A DNA stretch of 64,000 nucleotides from Bacillota bacterium (lineage in GTDB: Bacteria > Bacillota > Clostridia > Lachnospirales > Lachnospiraceae), in assembly GCA_023407575.1 (NCBI GenBank), contig JAEYLX010000032.1, positions 372,001 to 436,000 on the forward strand. Reading direction: 5' to 3'. The notes under the pieces were generated by a model. That model did no database searches and was not told the origin of the DNA. It saw nothing but the letters and a program-made list of their open reading frames with translations. This document shows, one piece after another, positions 1 through 8,520 of the stretch (position 1 is its first letter; each line of letters opens with the position of its first letter). Made by a program: the position numbers and the translations under genes.

Positions 1-839
1 ACCCCCTGATGCACCTGGTTCGTAATTCTATTGATCATGGAATTGGTACCGTTGAAGATAGGCTTCTTAAAGGGAAAACCAGTTATGGATTAATTACTTT
101 AGAAGCAAAGAATTCAGGCAGTGATGTAATCATTAGTATAAAGGATGATGGGAAGGGTTTAAACAAAGAAAGAATTCTAGCTAAAGCAAGAGAAAATGGA
201 ATATTAACAAAACCAGAAGATGATATGACGGATCGGGATATTTTTAATCTGATTTTTCTTCCAGGCTTTTCTACAAAAGACAATGTTTCAGAATTTTCCG
301 GTAGAGGAGTTGGGATGGATGTTGTAATTAGGAATATTGAGGCTGTTGGAGGAAGTATATCGGTAGATAGTAAGGAGGATGTGGGAACTACAACAATATT
401 AAAGATACCGCTTACACTTGCAATTATTGATGGAATGAATATATCAGTGGGAGCAGCCAGATATACTTTGCCCACGAATTCAATTAAAGAATCCTTCCGT
501 CCGAAAGAAAATCAGATTATTATTGACCCAGATGGCAGTGAAATGATTATGGTGCGAGGTCAATGTTATCCAATCCTTCGTTTACATAAATTATATGGTG
601 TGGAGACCATAATAACGGACATTTCTAAAGGGATTCTTATTATGGTGGAACAGGATGGGAAAAGTTTATGCTTGCTTGCAGATGAACTTAAGGGGCAGCA
701 ACAGGTGGTAGTAAAAGCACTTCCTAATTATATAAAGAAAACAAAGAGAATCGAAGGGTTAGCAGGATGTACGTTACTTGGAGATGGAAGTATCAGTTTA
801 ATTTTAAATATCAGCGGATTATTGGGTATGAAAGCATAA
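1..839 (+). CDS. cheA: Chemotaxis histidine kinase CheA, C-terminal part (5' end outside window)
   Basis: CheA autophosphorylates on a histidine in its P1 domain and passes the phosphate to receiver proteins; it works in chemoreceptor arrays with CheW. The reading frame is open from the window edge, so this is the C-terminal part only. Visible are the N-box (HLVRNSIDHG), the G1 motif (DDGKGL), the G2 motif (GRGVGMDVV) and a C-terminal CheW-like P5 domain of about 130 residues. The P1, P2 and P3 domains must lie upstream. It ends 28 bases before cheW, so the genes form an operon. Identification is very secure; which array it serves is inferred from the chemoreceptor two genes downstream. Confidence 0.95.
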   Translation, partial: PLMHLVRNSIDHGIGTVEDRLLKGKTSYGLITLEAKNSGSDVIISIKDDGKGLNKERILAKARENGILTKPEDDMTDRDIFNLIFLPGFSTKDNVSEFSGRGVGMDVVIRNIEAVGGSISVDSKEDVGTTTILKIPLTLAIIDGMNISVGAARYTLPTNSIKESFRPKENQIIIDPDGSEMIMVRGQCYPILRLHKLYGVETIITDISKGILIMVEQDGKSLCLLADELKGQQQVVVKALPNYIKKTKRIEGLAGCTLLGDGSISLILNISGLLGMKA

Positions 840-867
840 GTTGTTCAGTATAGAAAGGGGTAATGGA

Positions 868-1362
868 ATGTCACAAACAGTAATTCAGGAAGAAGTTGAA
901 CAGGAAGAGGATACGCAAAAAGGAAAATATCTGACCTTCTCCATGGGGAACGAGACCTACGGTATGGAAATACGGTATGTAACAGAAATTATTGGAATTC
1001 AACCAATTACTGAAGTACCAGAGCTTCCAAAATATATTAGAGGCATTATTAATTTAAGGGGAAAAATTATTCCTGTAATGGATGTGCGGTTAAGGTTTAA
1101 AAAAGAGTATCTAGAATACAATGACAGAACCTGTATTGTGGTTATTGATACAAGTGATATGTCAATTGGATTAATTGTTGATGGTGTTTCAGAAGTGTTA
1201 GCTATTTCGGAGGATGAGATTGTTGCGCCCCCGGATATTAATAAAAACAGCCAAAAGTATATTAAAGCAATAGGGAAAACAGGAAGTGAAGTTAAACTTT
1301 TATTAGATTGTGAGAAATTATTAAGCGATAATGAAATAGAGAGCTTAAGTAATGTGGGTTAA
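868..1362 (+). CDS. cheW: Chemotaxis adaptor protein CheW
   Basis: CheW is the cytoplasmic SH3-like scaffold that couples chemoreceptors to CheA. The 164-residue product has a short acidic N-terminal extension and then a single CheW domain with the signature NLRGKIIPVMDVR and a conserved IGLIVDGVSEVL strand. The start is the ATG at 868, preceded by GAAAGGGG; an in-frame TTG at 841 is less likely because it has no ribosome-binding site. It lies between cheA and a chemoreceptor gene in one transcriptional unit. Confidence 0.95.
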   Translation: MSQTVIQEEVEQEEDTQKGKYLTFSMGNETYGMEIRYVTEIIGIQPITEVPELPKYIRGIINLRGKIIPVMDVRLRFKKEYLEYNDRTCIVVIDTSDMSIGLIVDGVSEVLAISEDEIVAPPDINKNSQKYIKAIGKTGSEVKLLLDCEKLLSDNEIESLSNVG

Positions 1363-1388
1363 ATACTGTTACTAAGGAGGAAATAGTA

Positions 1389-3230
1389 ATGAAATGGTTT
1401 TACAATTTAAAGATAGCTGCAAAATTACTAATAGGATTTATCGTGGTAGCTGCGCTTGCTGGACTTATTGGTGTATATGGGATTATAAATTTAAGAATGG
1501 TCAATGAAAATGATACAAAGCTTTATGAGGAAAATTTAATGGGCATAGCTAACATTAGTTCGTTAAGTAATGACTTTATCAGTGTAAGAATGGTTATGAG
1601 AGATCTTATCATGAATCTTGACGAAACAGATAAATCAAAGTATGTCGATAGTGTAAACGAATACTTAGAAGATTTTGATATTGTTATGACCGAATATGAG
1701 GTAAGGATAACTTCTAAGGAGGACAGAGATAATTTTAATGAAGTGGCTTCCTTGATGGAACCCTATAAAGCAGCAGTGGAAGAAATTATTGACGCTGCTT
1801 TAGCAGGCAACAATGAGGCAGATGTGACTGCATTATTTCAGGCTGCTGGGCCTTTGGGAGATTCGGTAGATAAAATTCTTGATTCTATGACTCTATGGAA
1901 TGAAACCCAAGCAAAAGAACGATCGGAGAGCAATGATGCATCTGCAGCTTCTGCGTCATTCCTTATGATACTCATTGTGATTGTAGTGGTAATTCTATCT
2001 ATATTTCTTGGGGCTTTTATTAGCATGATTATAAGTAAACCAGTCAAAGAGCTCACAGGGATTGCAGAAAAGCTAGCGCTTGGAGATGTTAACATAAGGG
2101 TAGAAGCTAAAACGACGGACGAAATTGGTCTATTGATGATATCGTTTGGTAAGATGATCGCCAATATCCGTGAACAAGCAGAAGTTGTAGAAAGGATTGC
2201 TTCTGGTGATTTGACAGCTCAGATTGAAGTAAAATCGCAGGAAGATTTACTAGGTAAAAAGTTAAACGAAATGCTGAGGATGAATAATGAAATTCTAAAT
2301 AATATAAATTCAGCAGCAGAACAGGTGGCTTCCGGTTCCAAACAGGTTTCTGATTCCAGCATAGCTCTATCACAAGGTGCAACAGAACAAGCCAGCTCAA
2401 TTGAGGAGCTTACTGCATCCATAGAGGAAATATCAACCCAGACAAGGCAAAATGCTGAGTATGCAAACCAAGCAAATTCCTTGGCTGAAACTGCCAGAGC
2501 GAATGCGGTACAGGGTAATGGTCAGATGGGTGAAATGTTAAAGGCGATGACAGAAATTAATGAATCCTCTGCAAGTATTTCAAAAATAATTAAAGTAATT
2601 GATGAAATTGCCTTTCAAACAAACATTCTTGCGCTTAATGCTGCGGTAGAAGCTGCTCGAGCAGGACAACATGGTAAGGGCTTTGCCGTGGTAGCAGAGG
2701 AGGTTAGAAATCTTGCTGCCCGCTCTGCAAATGCTGCAAAAGAAACAACGGATATGATTGAAGGCTCTATCAAAAAAGTAGAGGGAGGAACAAGGATAGC
2801 CAATGAAACAGCGGAAGCATTAAGCAAAATTGTTGATGGAGTGGCCAAAGTGGCGAATCTTGTAAGTGATATTACATCTGCATCCAATGAGCAGGCAGCA
2901 GCGATTACACAGGTAAATCAAGGAATTATGCAGGTATCACAGGTGGTACAGACAAATTCAGCAACCTCCCAGGAAAGTGCAGCAGCAAGTGAAGAACTCT
3001 CCAGCCAGGCCGATCTACTAAAGGATCAGGTGAGTCGATTTAAATTAAAGAAGGAAACAAAAGCAAATTCCTATCGTAGATTTGATGAATTGGATCCTGA
3101 GGTTATTAAATTACTAGATGATATTAGCTATAAAAACAGTATAACAAACCCCACAGACGTTAATCTCAACAAAGGGAAAAAATCTTTGGTTAAAATTGAT
3201 TTAAGTGATAAAGAGTTTGGTAAATATTAG
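1389..3230 (+). CDS. Methyl-accepting chemotaxis protein
   Basis: Transmembrane chemoreceptor of 613 residues. Order: cytoplasmic start, first membrane helix (about 11-33), an extracellular four-helix-bundle ligand domain of the 4HB_MCP type (about 35-185), a second membrane helix (about 190-215), HAMP (about 215-270), then the coiled-coil signalling domain. The hairpin tip that contacts CheA and CheW is present near residue 405 (EIAFQTNILALNAAVEAARAG). The tail beyond residue ~555 (FDELDPEVIKLLDD onward) is polar and is not part of the standard fold. AAGGAGGAAATAGTA precedes the ATG. It sits directly after cheA-cheW, so it is probably the dedicated receptor of that array. The ligand cannot be told from sequence. 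Confidence 0.95.
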   Translation: MKWFYNLKIAAKLLIGFIVVAALAGLIGVYGIINLRMVNENDTKLYEENLMGIANISSLSNDFISVRMVMRDLIMNLDETDKSKYVDSVNEYLEDFDIVMTEYEVRITSKEDRDNFNEVASLMEPYKAAVEEIIDAALAGNNEADVTALFQAAGPLGDSVDKILDSMTLWNETQAKERSESNDASAASASFLMILIVIVVVILSIFLGAFISMIISKPVKELTGIAEKLALGDVNIRVEAKTTDEIGLLMISFGKMIANIREQAEVVERIASGDLTAQIEVKSQEDLLGKKLNEMLRMNNEILNNINSAAEQVASGSKQVSDSSIALSQGATEQASSIEELTASIEEISTQTRQNAEYANQANSLAETARANAVQGNGQMGEMLKAMTEINESSASISKIIKVIDEIAFQTNILALNAAVEAARAGQHGKGFAVVAEEVRNLAARSANAAKETTDMIEGSIKKVEGGTRIANETAEALSKIVDGVAKVANLVSDITSASNEQAAAITQVNQGIMQVSQVVQTNSATSQESAAASEELSSQADLLKDQVSRFKLKKETKANSYRRFDELDPEVIKLLDDISYKNSITNPTDVNLNKGKKSLVKIDLSDKEFGKY

Positions 3231-3327
3231 TTTTAATTATTAACTGACTGACGAGTTAATGTATCTATTCCCCAGCATAAGGGCTGTAAAAGCTCCATTA
3301 TAACTCATAAGAAGGTAGGTTAAAAAA

Positions 3328-5328
3328 ATGCAAATGAAATACAATCCAAGACTTTTAGCAACGGCAATGTCCTCAATTGGTGACGGTGTTATTATAACTG
3401 ACTGGCGAGGACATGTACAATACATGAATGAATCTGGCATTGCACTAACGGGCTGGACCAACAGAGAGGTAATTGATAAACCCTTTGAAGAAATATTTCG
3501 TTTAGTTAATTTCTATAACAGAGAAAGCTTGTTAAGTCCAATTAAGGCAGTGCTACAAGAAAACAAAACAGTAGGGTTACAAAATAATTCTGCCTTAGTT
3601 ACGAAGACGGGTAAATTATTATTTGTCTCTGCAAGCTGTTCACCTCTAAAGGATGCCAACAACCTTACAGAAGGAGCAGTAATCGTATTTCGCGATATTA
3701 GCCGTATCAAGAATATGGAGCAGGAAATCCACAGAGAAAAGAATAATTTAAAGAATGTACTGGAAGCACTTCCTACGGGGATTCTGGTGATTGATAGTAA
3801 GTCAGTAATCCAATGGTCCAATAAACCTGCACAGGAAATATTTGAGAACAATAACAGTTTTGTGGGGAATCGCTTTGGAGATGCTACTAATTGTAAAAAC
3901 AGCTTTGAAAAAGGTTGTGGAAAAGGGAAAAAATGCAGGCTTTGCAATATTAATAGGAGTATAAAGAAAGTATTGCGAGAAGGTACACCAAACAAAGATA
4001 GTGTGTTTTTTCACTCTGTAATGGACCAGGAAATTCAAAAAGATTATTGGCTTAAAATTAATTTTATACCATTAACCTCTAAGAATGAACATCAAATTAT
4101 TATTGCATTTGACAATATAACGGAACAGAAAAAATATGAGGATAATTTACAAAAGGGCAAGGAGACGGCAGAAGCAGCCAATAAAATTAAAAGTGAGTTC
4201 TTAGCAAATATGAGCCATGAGATTCGTACACCTCTAAATGGTATTATTGGTATGCTTGACTTGCTATTAATGTCTTCATTAAATACGGAACAATTAGAGA
4301 ATGTTAATATGGCAAGATACAGCGCAAGCTCTCTGCTTAAAATTATGAATGACATTCTAGATTTTTCAAAAATTGAAGCTGGTAAACTTATGATTGATAC
4401 AATTAACTTTAAAACATCAAAACTCTTAGAAGATGTTGTTAAAATTCATTCAAAGCTTGCCAAGAATAAAGGATTAAATTTAGAACTGGAAATTTATCCA
4501 GAGGTACCAAAGTATCTAAATGGAGATCCTGATCGTATACGGCAGGTACTCAATAATTTAATATCAAACGCAATTAAATTTACTCCGAAAGGCAAAGTAA
4601 CAGTTGCAGTTTCTTTATTGGAGAGAAATCATAAAGCTGTGAAATTAAAGTTTCATGTGATAGATACTGGGATAGGAGTGTCTAGAGACAAGGTTGATCT
4701 TCTCTTTCAAAGATTTAGCCAGGTAGATGGAACCATTACACGTAAATATGGAGGGACTGGACTGGGACTTGTAATATGTAAGCAGCTCATAGAAATGATG
4801 AATGGTGAGATTGGCGTTGTAAGTGAAAACAATAGAGGGAGTACATTCTATTTTATACTACCCTTTGAAATTGGTCATCGCACTAGCAATATAAAAGAAA
4901 CACAAGGTAATAAGGACCGGATGGAATCAATAATACAGCAAGAGGATATAAATTTGGACGGTCAGGAACTGATACCTATACATAATGGTAGCTCTGACCA
5001 CGAAATAAAATATAATGGTGTAAAAATGAGTAAAAGTGGAGAGCTGTTATTCATACACGAAGAAAAAAGTAGTTTTAATAAAGATATGGTCATGGAGCTT
5101 ATTGAACTAGAGGAAGCTATCTTAAATTTACAATTTAGTATAGAAAATAGTTATAACCATATTGAAGAAAATGCAATTACGGTAAAAAAACTTGCTATTA
5201 TGTTAAATGCAGTAGAAATTCGTGATTATGCGTTTAAAATTGAACTTGCTGCAAGAAAATACGCTTGGACTACAGCAGAAGAGTATTTTAAAAAATTAAG
5301 TAATGAATACGAAGAAATGAAAAAGTGA
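3328..5328 (+). CDS. PAS-PAS sensor histidine kinase with a degenerate Hpt-like tail
   Basis: Histidine kinase of 666 residues without membrane segments. Two PAS domains (about 7-110 and 140-265) come first. The second contains a cysteine cluster (DATNC, GCG, KKCRLC) that could bind metal or sense redox state. The HisKA motif SHEIRTPLNGI is at about 296-306, the N-box NLISNAIKFTPKG near 410 and the G-box GTGLGL near 477. There is no receiver domain. The last ~75 residues resemble an Hpt domain, but where the family has AHTLKG this protein reads AITVKK, so the phospho-accepting histidine is Ile617. A separate receiver gene follows 40 bases downstream and is the likely partner. Signal unknown. 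Confidence 0.9.
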   Translation: MQMKYNPRLLATAMSSIGDGVIITDWRGHVQYMNESGIALTGWTNREVIDKPFEEIFRLVNFYNRESLLSPIKAVLQENKTVGLQNNSALVTKTGKLLFVSASCSPLKDANNLTEGAVIVFRDISRIKNMEQEIHREKNNLKNVLEALPTGILVIDSKSVIQWSNKPAQEIFENNNSFVGNRFGDATNCKNSFEKGCGKGKKCRLCNINRSIKKVLREGTPNKDSVFFHSVMDQEIQKDYWLKINFIPLTSKNEHQIIIAFDNITEQKKYEDNLQKGKETAEAANKIKSEFLANMSHEIRTPLNGIIGMLDLLLMSSLNTEQLENVNMARYSASSLLKIMNDILDFSKIEAGKLMIDTINFKTSKLLEDVVKIHSKLAKNKGLNLELEIYPEVPKYLNGDPDRIRQVLNNLISNAIKFTPKGKVTVAVSLLERNHKAVKLKFHVIDTGIGVSRDKVDLLFQRFSQVDGTITRKYGGTGLGLVICKQLIEMMNGEIGVVSENNRGSTFYFILPFEIGHRTSNIKETQGNKDRMESIIQQEDINLDGQELIPIHNGSSDHEIKYNGVKMSKSGELLFIHEEKSSFNKDMVMELIELEEAILNLQFSIENSYNHIEENAITVKKLAIMLNAVEIRDYAFKIELAARKYAWTTAEEYFKKLSNEYEEMKK

Positions 5329-5368
5329 CAGGGATATATAGTTCGCAGTTTTAGGAATGGAGATTATT

Positions 5369-5770
5369 ATGAGAATACTTATTGCAGAAGATGATTTAGT
5401 TAGCAGGAATTTTATGCTAAAGTTCTTTTCCAGATATGGTGATTGTGATTTAGTAGTAGATGGATTGGAAACGATTGATGCATTTTTAATGTCGTTAAAG
5501 GAGGAAGCACCCTACCACCTGATCTGCCTGGATATCATGATGCCGAAAGTAGATGGAATTAAAACACTCAAGGCAATTAGAGAATTCGAGAGACAACATG
5601 GAATTGTGCAGGAGGACCGAACAAAAGTTATTATGACAACTGCTCTTGCTGAAACACAAATAGTACATGCAGCTTTTGACTATGGATGCCATGCTTATGC
5701 CACGAAACCTGTAGATACACGAAAACTTACGGAGGTTTTAGAAAAGCTTGGATTCATATTATTAGAATGA
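5369..5770 (+). CDS. Stand-alone response regulator receiver (CheY-like)
   Basis: A single receiver domain of 133 residues with no output domain. The acidic pair is in the N-terminal AEDD, the phospho-acceptor is Asp55 (CLDIMMP), the switch threonine is near 90-91 (MTTA) and the conserved lysine is Lys113 (ATKPVD). The start is the ATG at 5369, with GGAG six bases upstream; an in-frame ATG at 5357 overlaps that ribosome-binding site and is less likely. The stop is 8 bases before the GGDEF-EAL start, so translation is probably coupled. It probably takes phosphate from the upstream kinase or from CheA. Confidence 0.93.
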   Translation: MRILIAEDDLVSRNFMLKFFSRYGDCDLVVDGLETIDAFLMSLKEEAPYHLICLDIMMPKVDGIKTLKAIREFERQHGIVQEDRTKVIMTTALAETQIVHAAFDYGCHAYATKPVDTRKLTEVLEKLGFILLE

Positions 5771-5778
5771 GGTTGAAA

Positions 5779-7521
5779 ATGAAAATTTTATATTTGATGC
5801 TTAGTTGGGTACATCAATTGTTGGAGATCAAGCAGGAGTTTATTCCAAGGCGCGTAGCGATTAGAGTTGCAGGAATTTATGCTCTTAGTGGTATTCTTTG
5901 GATACTATTATCGGATAAGCTCTTGGAATTGCTTGTGAAGGATGTACAGACGATGGCACGAATTAACTTGATTAAGGGATGGGTCTATGTGCTTTTTACT
6001 GCTGTACTAATCTTTGGGTTGGTATATGTAGCTCTAAAGCGTATTAATCAGGATAGAATTAAGCTTGATGCCAATTATCAAGAGGTAACAGCAACTTATG
6101 AAGAATTAGAAGCGACTTATGAAGAGTTAACAGCTTCGGAAGAAGAAATCAGGCAACAGTATGATTTGTTAATGGATAGCCAATCTAAACTTGCCGAGAG
6201 TGAACGAAGATATCAAGAATATCAGGAACAATTACACTACTTGGCGTATCACGATACCCTAACGAAGTTGCCCAACAGGCTTTCTTTTGATCAAGATAAT
6301 AGTGAGATGGGGAGTAAGGAGCCAGACAGTTTAATTGCAGTATGCTATGTTGATATTGACAATTTTAAATTAATCAATGATACCTGGGGACATAATTTTG
6401 GAGATCAGTTAATTGGGGTGCTTAGCACCAGAATAAGCTCATTTATTACATATAGTGATTTAATTTACAGGCTGGGTGGAGACGAATTTATTCTTGTACT
6501 CAAAGGAGCTAAGAATCTGGAAGAAATTAAAATACAAGCTAAGAAAATTCTAGAAAGCTTGGAAGAACCCTTTTACATTTTTAACAATGTGATTCATATT
6601 AGTATCAGTATAGGGATTGCCTTATACCCGGAACATGGTAAGGATAGTGATGAACTATTGCGATGTGCGGATATTGCTATGTATAAAGCAAAGGCAGCAG
6701 GAGGCAATAGCTTTGTGGTATATACCAGCGGAATGCAGGAAGATATTCAGAAGAGAATGCTAATTGAAAAGCATTTATATGGTGCATTGGAAGATGAGGA
6801 ATTTGAATTATATTATCAACCTCAATTAGATATTTCAAGTAATAAAATAACTGGAATTGAAGCTTTGCTGCGATGGAGAAATAAAGAATTGGGCTTTGTA
6901 TCTCCCCTGCAATTTATTGGGATTGCCGAAGAAACACAATTAATCATACCCATTGGTAAATGGGTTTTAAAACAATCCTGCGCCTTTATAAAAAAGTTGC
7001 AGGAACAAGGACATTCAGATATTACAATATCGGTTAATGTATCAATTCTACAATTGACTCAAAGTGATTTTATTGATTGTGTGCTTCAAATTTTGGATGA
7101 ATATCAGTTGAATCCGGAATGTCTGGAATTAGAAATTACAGAATCAATTCTTATGGAATCTTATGACATGATAAAGGATAAGTTAACAGTTCTTTATGAG
7201 AAAGGTATTAAAATAGCTTTAGATGACTTTGGAACAGGTTATTCTTCTTTGAATTACTTATTGCAGTTACCAATTAATACCCTTAAGATTGATAAAACAT
7301 TTGTTGATGGCATCACTCTGGAGTTGAAAAATAAGCAATTGACCGGGCAAATAGTAATGATTGGTCGCAGCATGGGATTGAATGTGGTGGCAGAAGGTGT
7401 TGAGACCAAGGAGCAGTTCAATTACTTAAAGCAAAATAACTGTGATAAAATTCAAGGGTTCTTATATAGTAAACCATTACCAGAGAAAGAACTGGAAGTT
7501 TTACTACATAGTAATAACTAA
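5779..7521 (+). CDS. Membrane GGDEF-EAL protein (c-di-GMP turnover)
   Basis: A 580-residue protein with two N-terminal membrane helices (about 28-50 and 65-90), a coiled coil of YEELEATYEELTASEEE type (about 95-150), a GGDEF domain and an EAL domain. The GGDEF motif is intact (RLGGDEF, about 232-238), but the RxxD inhibitory site upstream is replaced by TYSD, so product inhibition is probably lost. The EAL domain keeps EALLRW, the DDFGTGYSS loop and AEGVET, so phosphodiesterase activity is plausible. The start is the ATG at 5779 with TGAGG upstream; ATG 5767 overlaps the previous stop as ATGA and is an alternative. Which activity dominates cannot be read from sequence. Confidence 0.93.
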   Translation: MKILYLMLSWVHQLLEIKQEFIPRRVAIRVAGIYALSGILWILLSDKLLELLVKDVQTMARINLIKGWVYVLFTAVLIFGLVYVALKRINQDRIKLDANYQEVTATYEELEATYEELTASEEEIRQQYDLLMDSQSKLAESERRYQEYQEQLHYLAYHDTLTKLPNRLSFDQDNSEMGSKEPDSLIAVCYVDIDNFKLINDTWGHNFGDQLIGVLSTRISSFITYSDLIYRLGGDEFILVLKGAKNLEEIKIQAKKILESLEEPFYIFNNVIHISISIGIALYPEHGKDSDELLRCADIAMYKAKAAGGNSFVVYTSGMQEDIQKRMLIEKHLYGALEDEEFELYYQPQLDISSNKITGIEALLRWRNKELGFVSPLQFIGIAEETQLIIPIGKWVLKQSCAFIKKLQEQGHSDITISVNVSILQLTQSDFIDCVLQILDEYQLNPECLELEITESILMESYDMIKDKLTVLYEKGIKIALDDFGTGYSSLNYLLQLPINTLKIDKTFVDGITLELKNKQLTGQIVMIGRSMGLNVVAEGVETKEQFNYLKQNNCDKIQGFLYSKPLPEKELEVLLHSNN

Positions 7522-7626
7522 CAGTAAAGTGATAGTGATAATTAGTCCTTATAGAGCTTATGATAATTTAAGCCAAAGAACTTAATTTTAGGTAGCTAGT
7601 TAATGTTGACATAAATTCCCCAGTAG

Positions 7627-7663
7627 AAGGGCATTGCAAAAGCTGAATATTTGCAATGCCCTT
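7627..7663. terminator. Hairpin terminator between the GGDEF-EAL gene and the DUF2249 gene
   Basis: A perfect 13-bp stem (AAGGGCATTGCAA with its complement) around an 11-base loop. It lies between two convergent genes and can serve both; the T-run is short on either side. Confidence 0.75.
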
Positions 7664-7681
7664 AAAGTTATGTTAAAGATA

Positions 7682-7915
7682 TCAAAGCTTAGTAATTGCT
7701 ACACGCCAAACCTCTGGCCCCTCCTCAAGGTACTCCCAATCAAAGCCTTTCTTTATCTCTATAATAAATTGATAATGAAGTGGGCGTGGATCATGATCGT
7801 TGATGAGTTGCATTTTCTCTCCTGCTTGTAAACCGAAGAATGTATCAAAAATAACAGGATGCTTATCCTTAGGTTCGTATTGTGTGGCATCAACTGTTGC
7901 TGCGAAATTATACAT
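7682..7915 (-). CDS. DUF2249 family protein
   Basis: A 77-residue soluble protein with the DUF2249 hallmarks: HPVIFDTFFGLQAGE, then LINDHDPRPLHYQF, then WEYLEEGPEVWRVAI near the C-terminus. Members of this family are small and often found beside hemerythrin or nitrogen-oxide metabolism genes, but their biochemical role is not settled. AAAGGAGA lies 8 bases before the ATG. It is monocistronic and convergent with the GGDEF-EAL gene. Family assignment is confident; function is unknown. Confidence 0.88.
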   Translation of the reverse strand: MYNFAATVDATQYEPKDKHPVIFDTFFGLQAGEKMQLINDHDPRPLHYQFIIEIKKGFDWEYLEEGPEVWRVAITKL

Positions 7916-8058
7916 ATGTAAGTCTCCTTTTCTGTAGGTTTGACTTAATTATAATTTGGAGGGTGGGTTATTTCTGTGACTGAAATCAAATTTATTAAAT
8001 ATTATTTCTTAACTTTAGGTATGAAACATGGAGAGCACTATTAGTAAAATTCTTATCT

Positions 8059-8176
8059 GAGAACGGTCTTTCAGAAACTGGCAGCAGAGTTCATTGGCAT
8101 GATTGTGGCAGCAGGAGCTGCAGTATTAGCAGGAATTGTATTAGTTATAGTTCAAAAGAATAAGAAAAATAAGTGA
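8059..8176 (+). pseudogene. Possible decayed C-terminus of a wall-anchored or membrane protein
   Basis: One frame reads ENGLSETG, resembling the stretch before a sortase-type cleavage site. In a different frame, from ATG 8099, 25 codons encode MIVAAGAAVLAGIVLVIVQK followed by a lysine-rich tail, which is the hydrophobic-plus-positive end typical of LPXTG proteins. A frameshift separates them and no ribosome-binding site is seen. It is probably a gene relic, but a 25-residue small membrane protein is possible. Confidence 0.3.
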
Positions 8177-8202
8177 TAAGTAGAAGTAATTATTAATAAA
8201 TA

Positions 8203-8232
8203 TTGGAAATAATGGAATTTATATGTTATACT
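8203..8232 (+). promoter_or_regulatory. Sigma-A-type promoter of the Cse60-like gene
   Basis: TTGGAA (8203-8208) and TATACT (8227-8232) are separated by 18 bases, about 40 bases before the ATG at 8275. Confidence 0.5.
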
Positions 8233-8274
8233 ATGTTTAATAAATAGACAAAAATATACATGGGAGGAAGCTAC

Positions 8275-8457
8275 ATGCGAATTAAAATGTTTACGGGAAG
8301 AATGAATCCTGCCGGTGATAAAGACTATATAGAAGATCAAGTGAATAATTTCATAAACGGAAAAAAGGTCATTGACATCAAACAATCCTTATCAACAGAA
8401 GTAACTGGGGATGAAGCCCCATATCATTTACTTGTAGTAACTGTTCTGTATGTATAA
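8275..8457 (+). CDS. Small Cse60-like protein (sporulation-associated family)
   Basis: Exactly 60 residues from the ATG at 8275, which has GGGAGGA seven bases upstream; the in-frame ATG at 8260 lies before that site and is discounted. The layout matches my memory of Bacillus Cse60-type proteins: a basic N-terminal strand (MRIKMFTGRM), a helix around IEDQVNNFINGKKVIDIKQS, and a closing strand (HLLVVTVLYV). Cse60 is a SigE-dependent sporulation protein of unknown function. The gene has its own promoter and terminator. The assignment rests on length and pattern only. Confidence 0.6.
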   Translation: MRIKMFTGRMNPAGDKDYIEDQVNNFINGKKVIDIKQSLSTEVTGDEAPYHLLVVTVLYV

Positions 8458-8460
8458 AAT

Positions 8461-8483
8461 AAAGCATCCTTCGAGGTGCTTTT
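8461..8483 (+). terminator. Terminator of the Cse60-like gene
   Basis: AAAGCATCCT and AGGTGCTTTT pair with one bulged base around TCG, and the hairpin ends in a T-run four bases after the stop codon. Confidence 0.6.
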
Positions 8484-8520
8484 AAATTAGCTACCTAGTA
8501 TCCTTTAGGAGGATAAATTC

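Noticed and set aside
5686..5778. N-terminal extension of the GGDEF-EAL protein from the ATG at 5686
   Set aside because: It lies wholly inside the receiver gene in another frame, encodes a Cys/His-rich non-family stretch, and a better ribosome-binding site precedes 5779.
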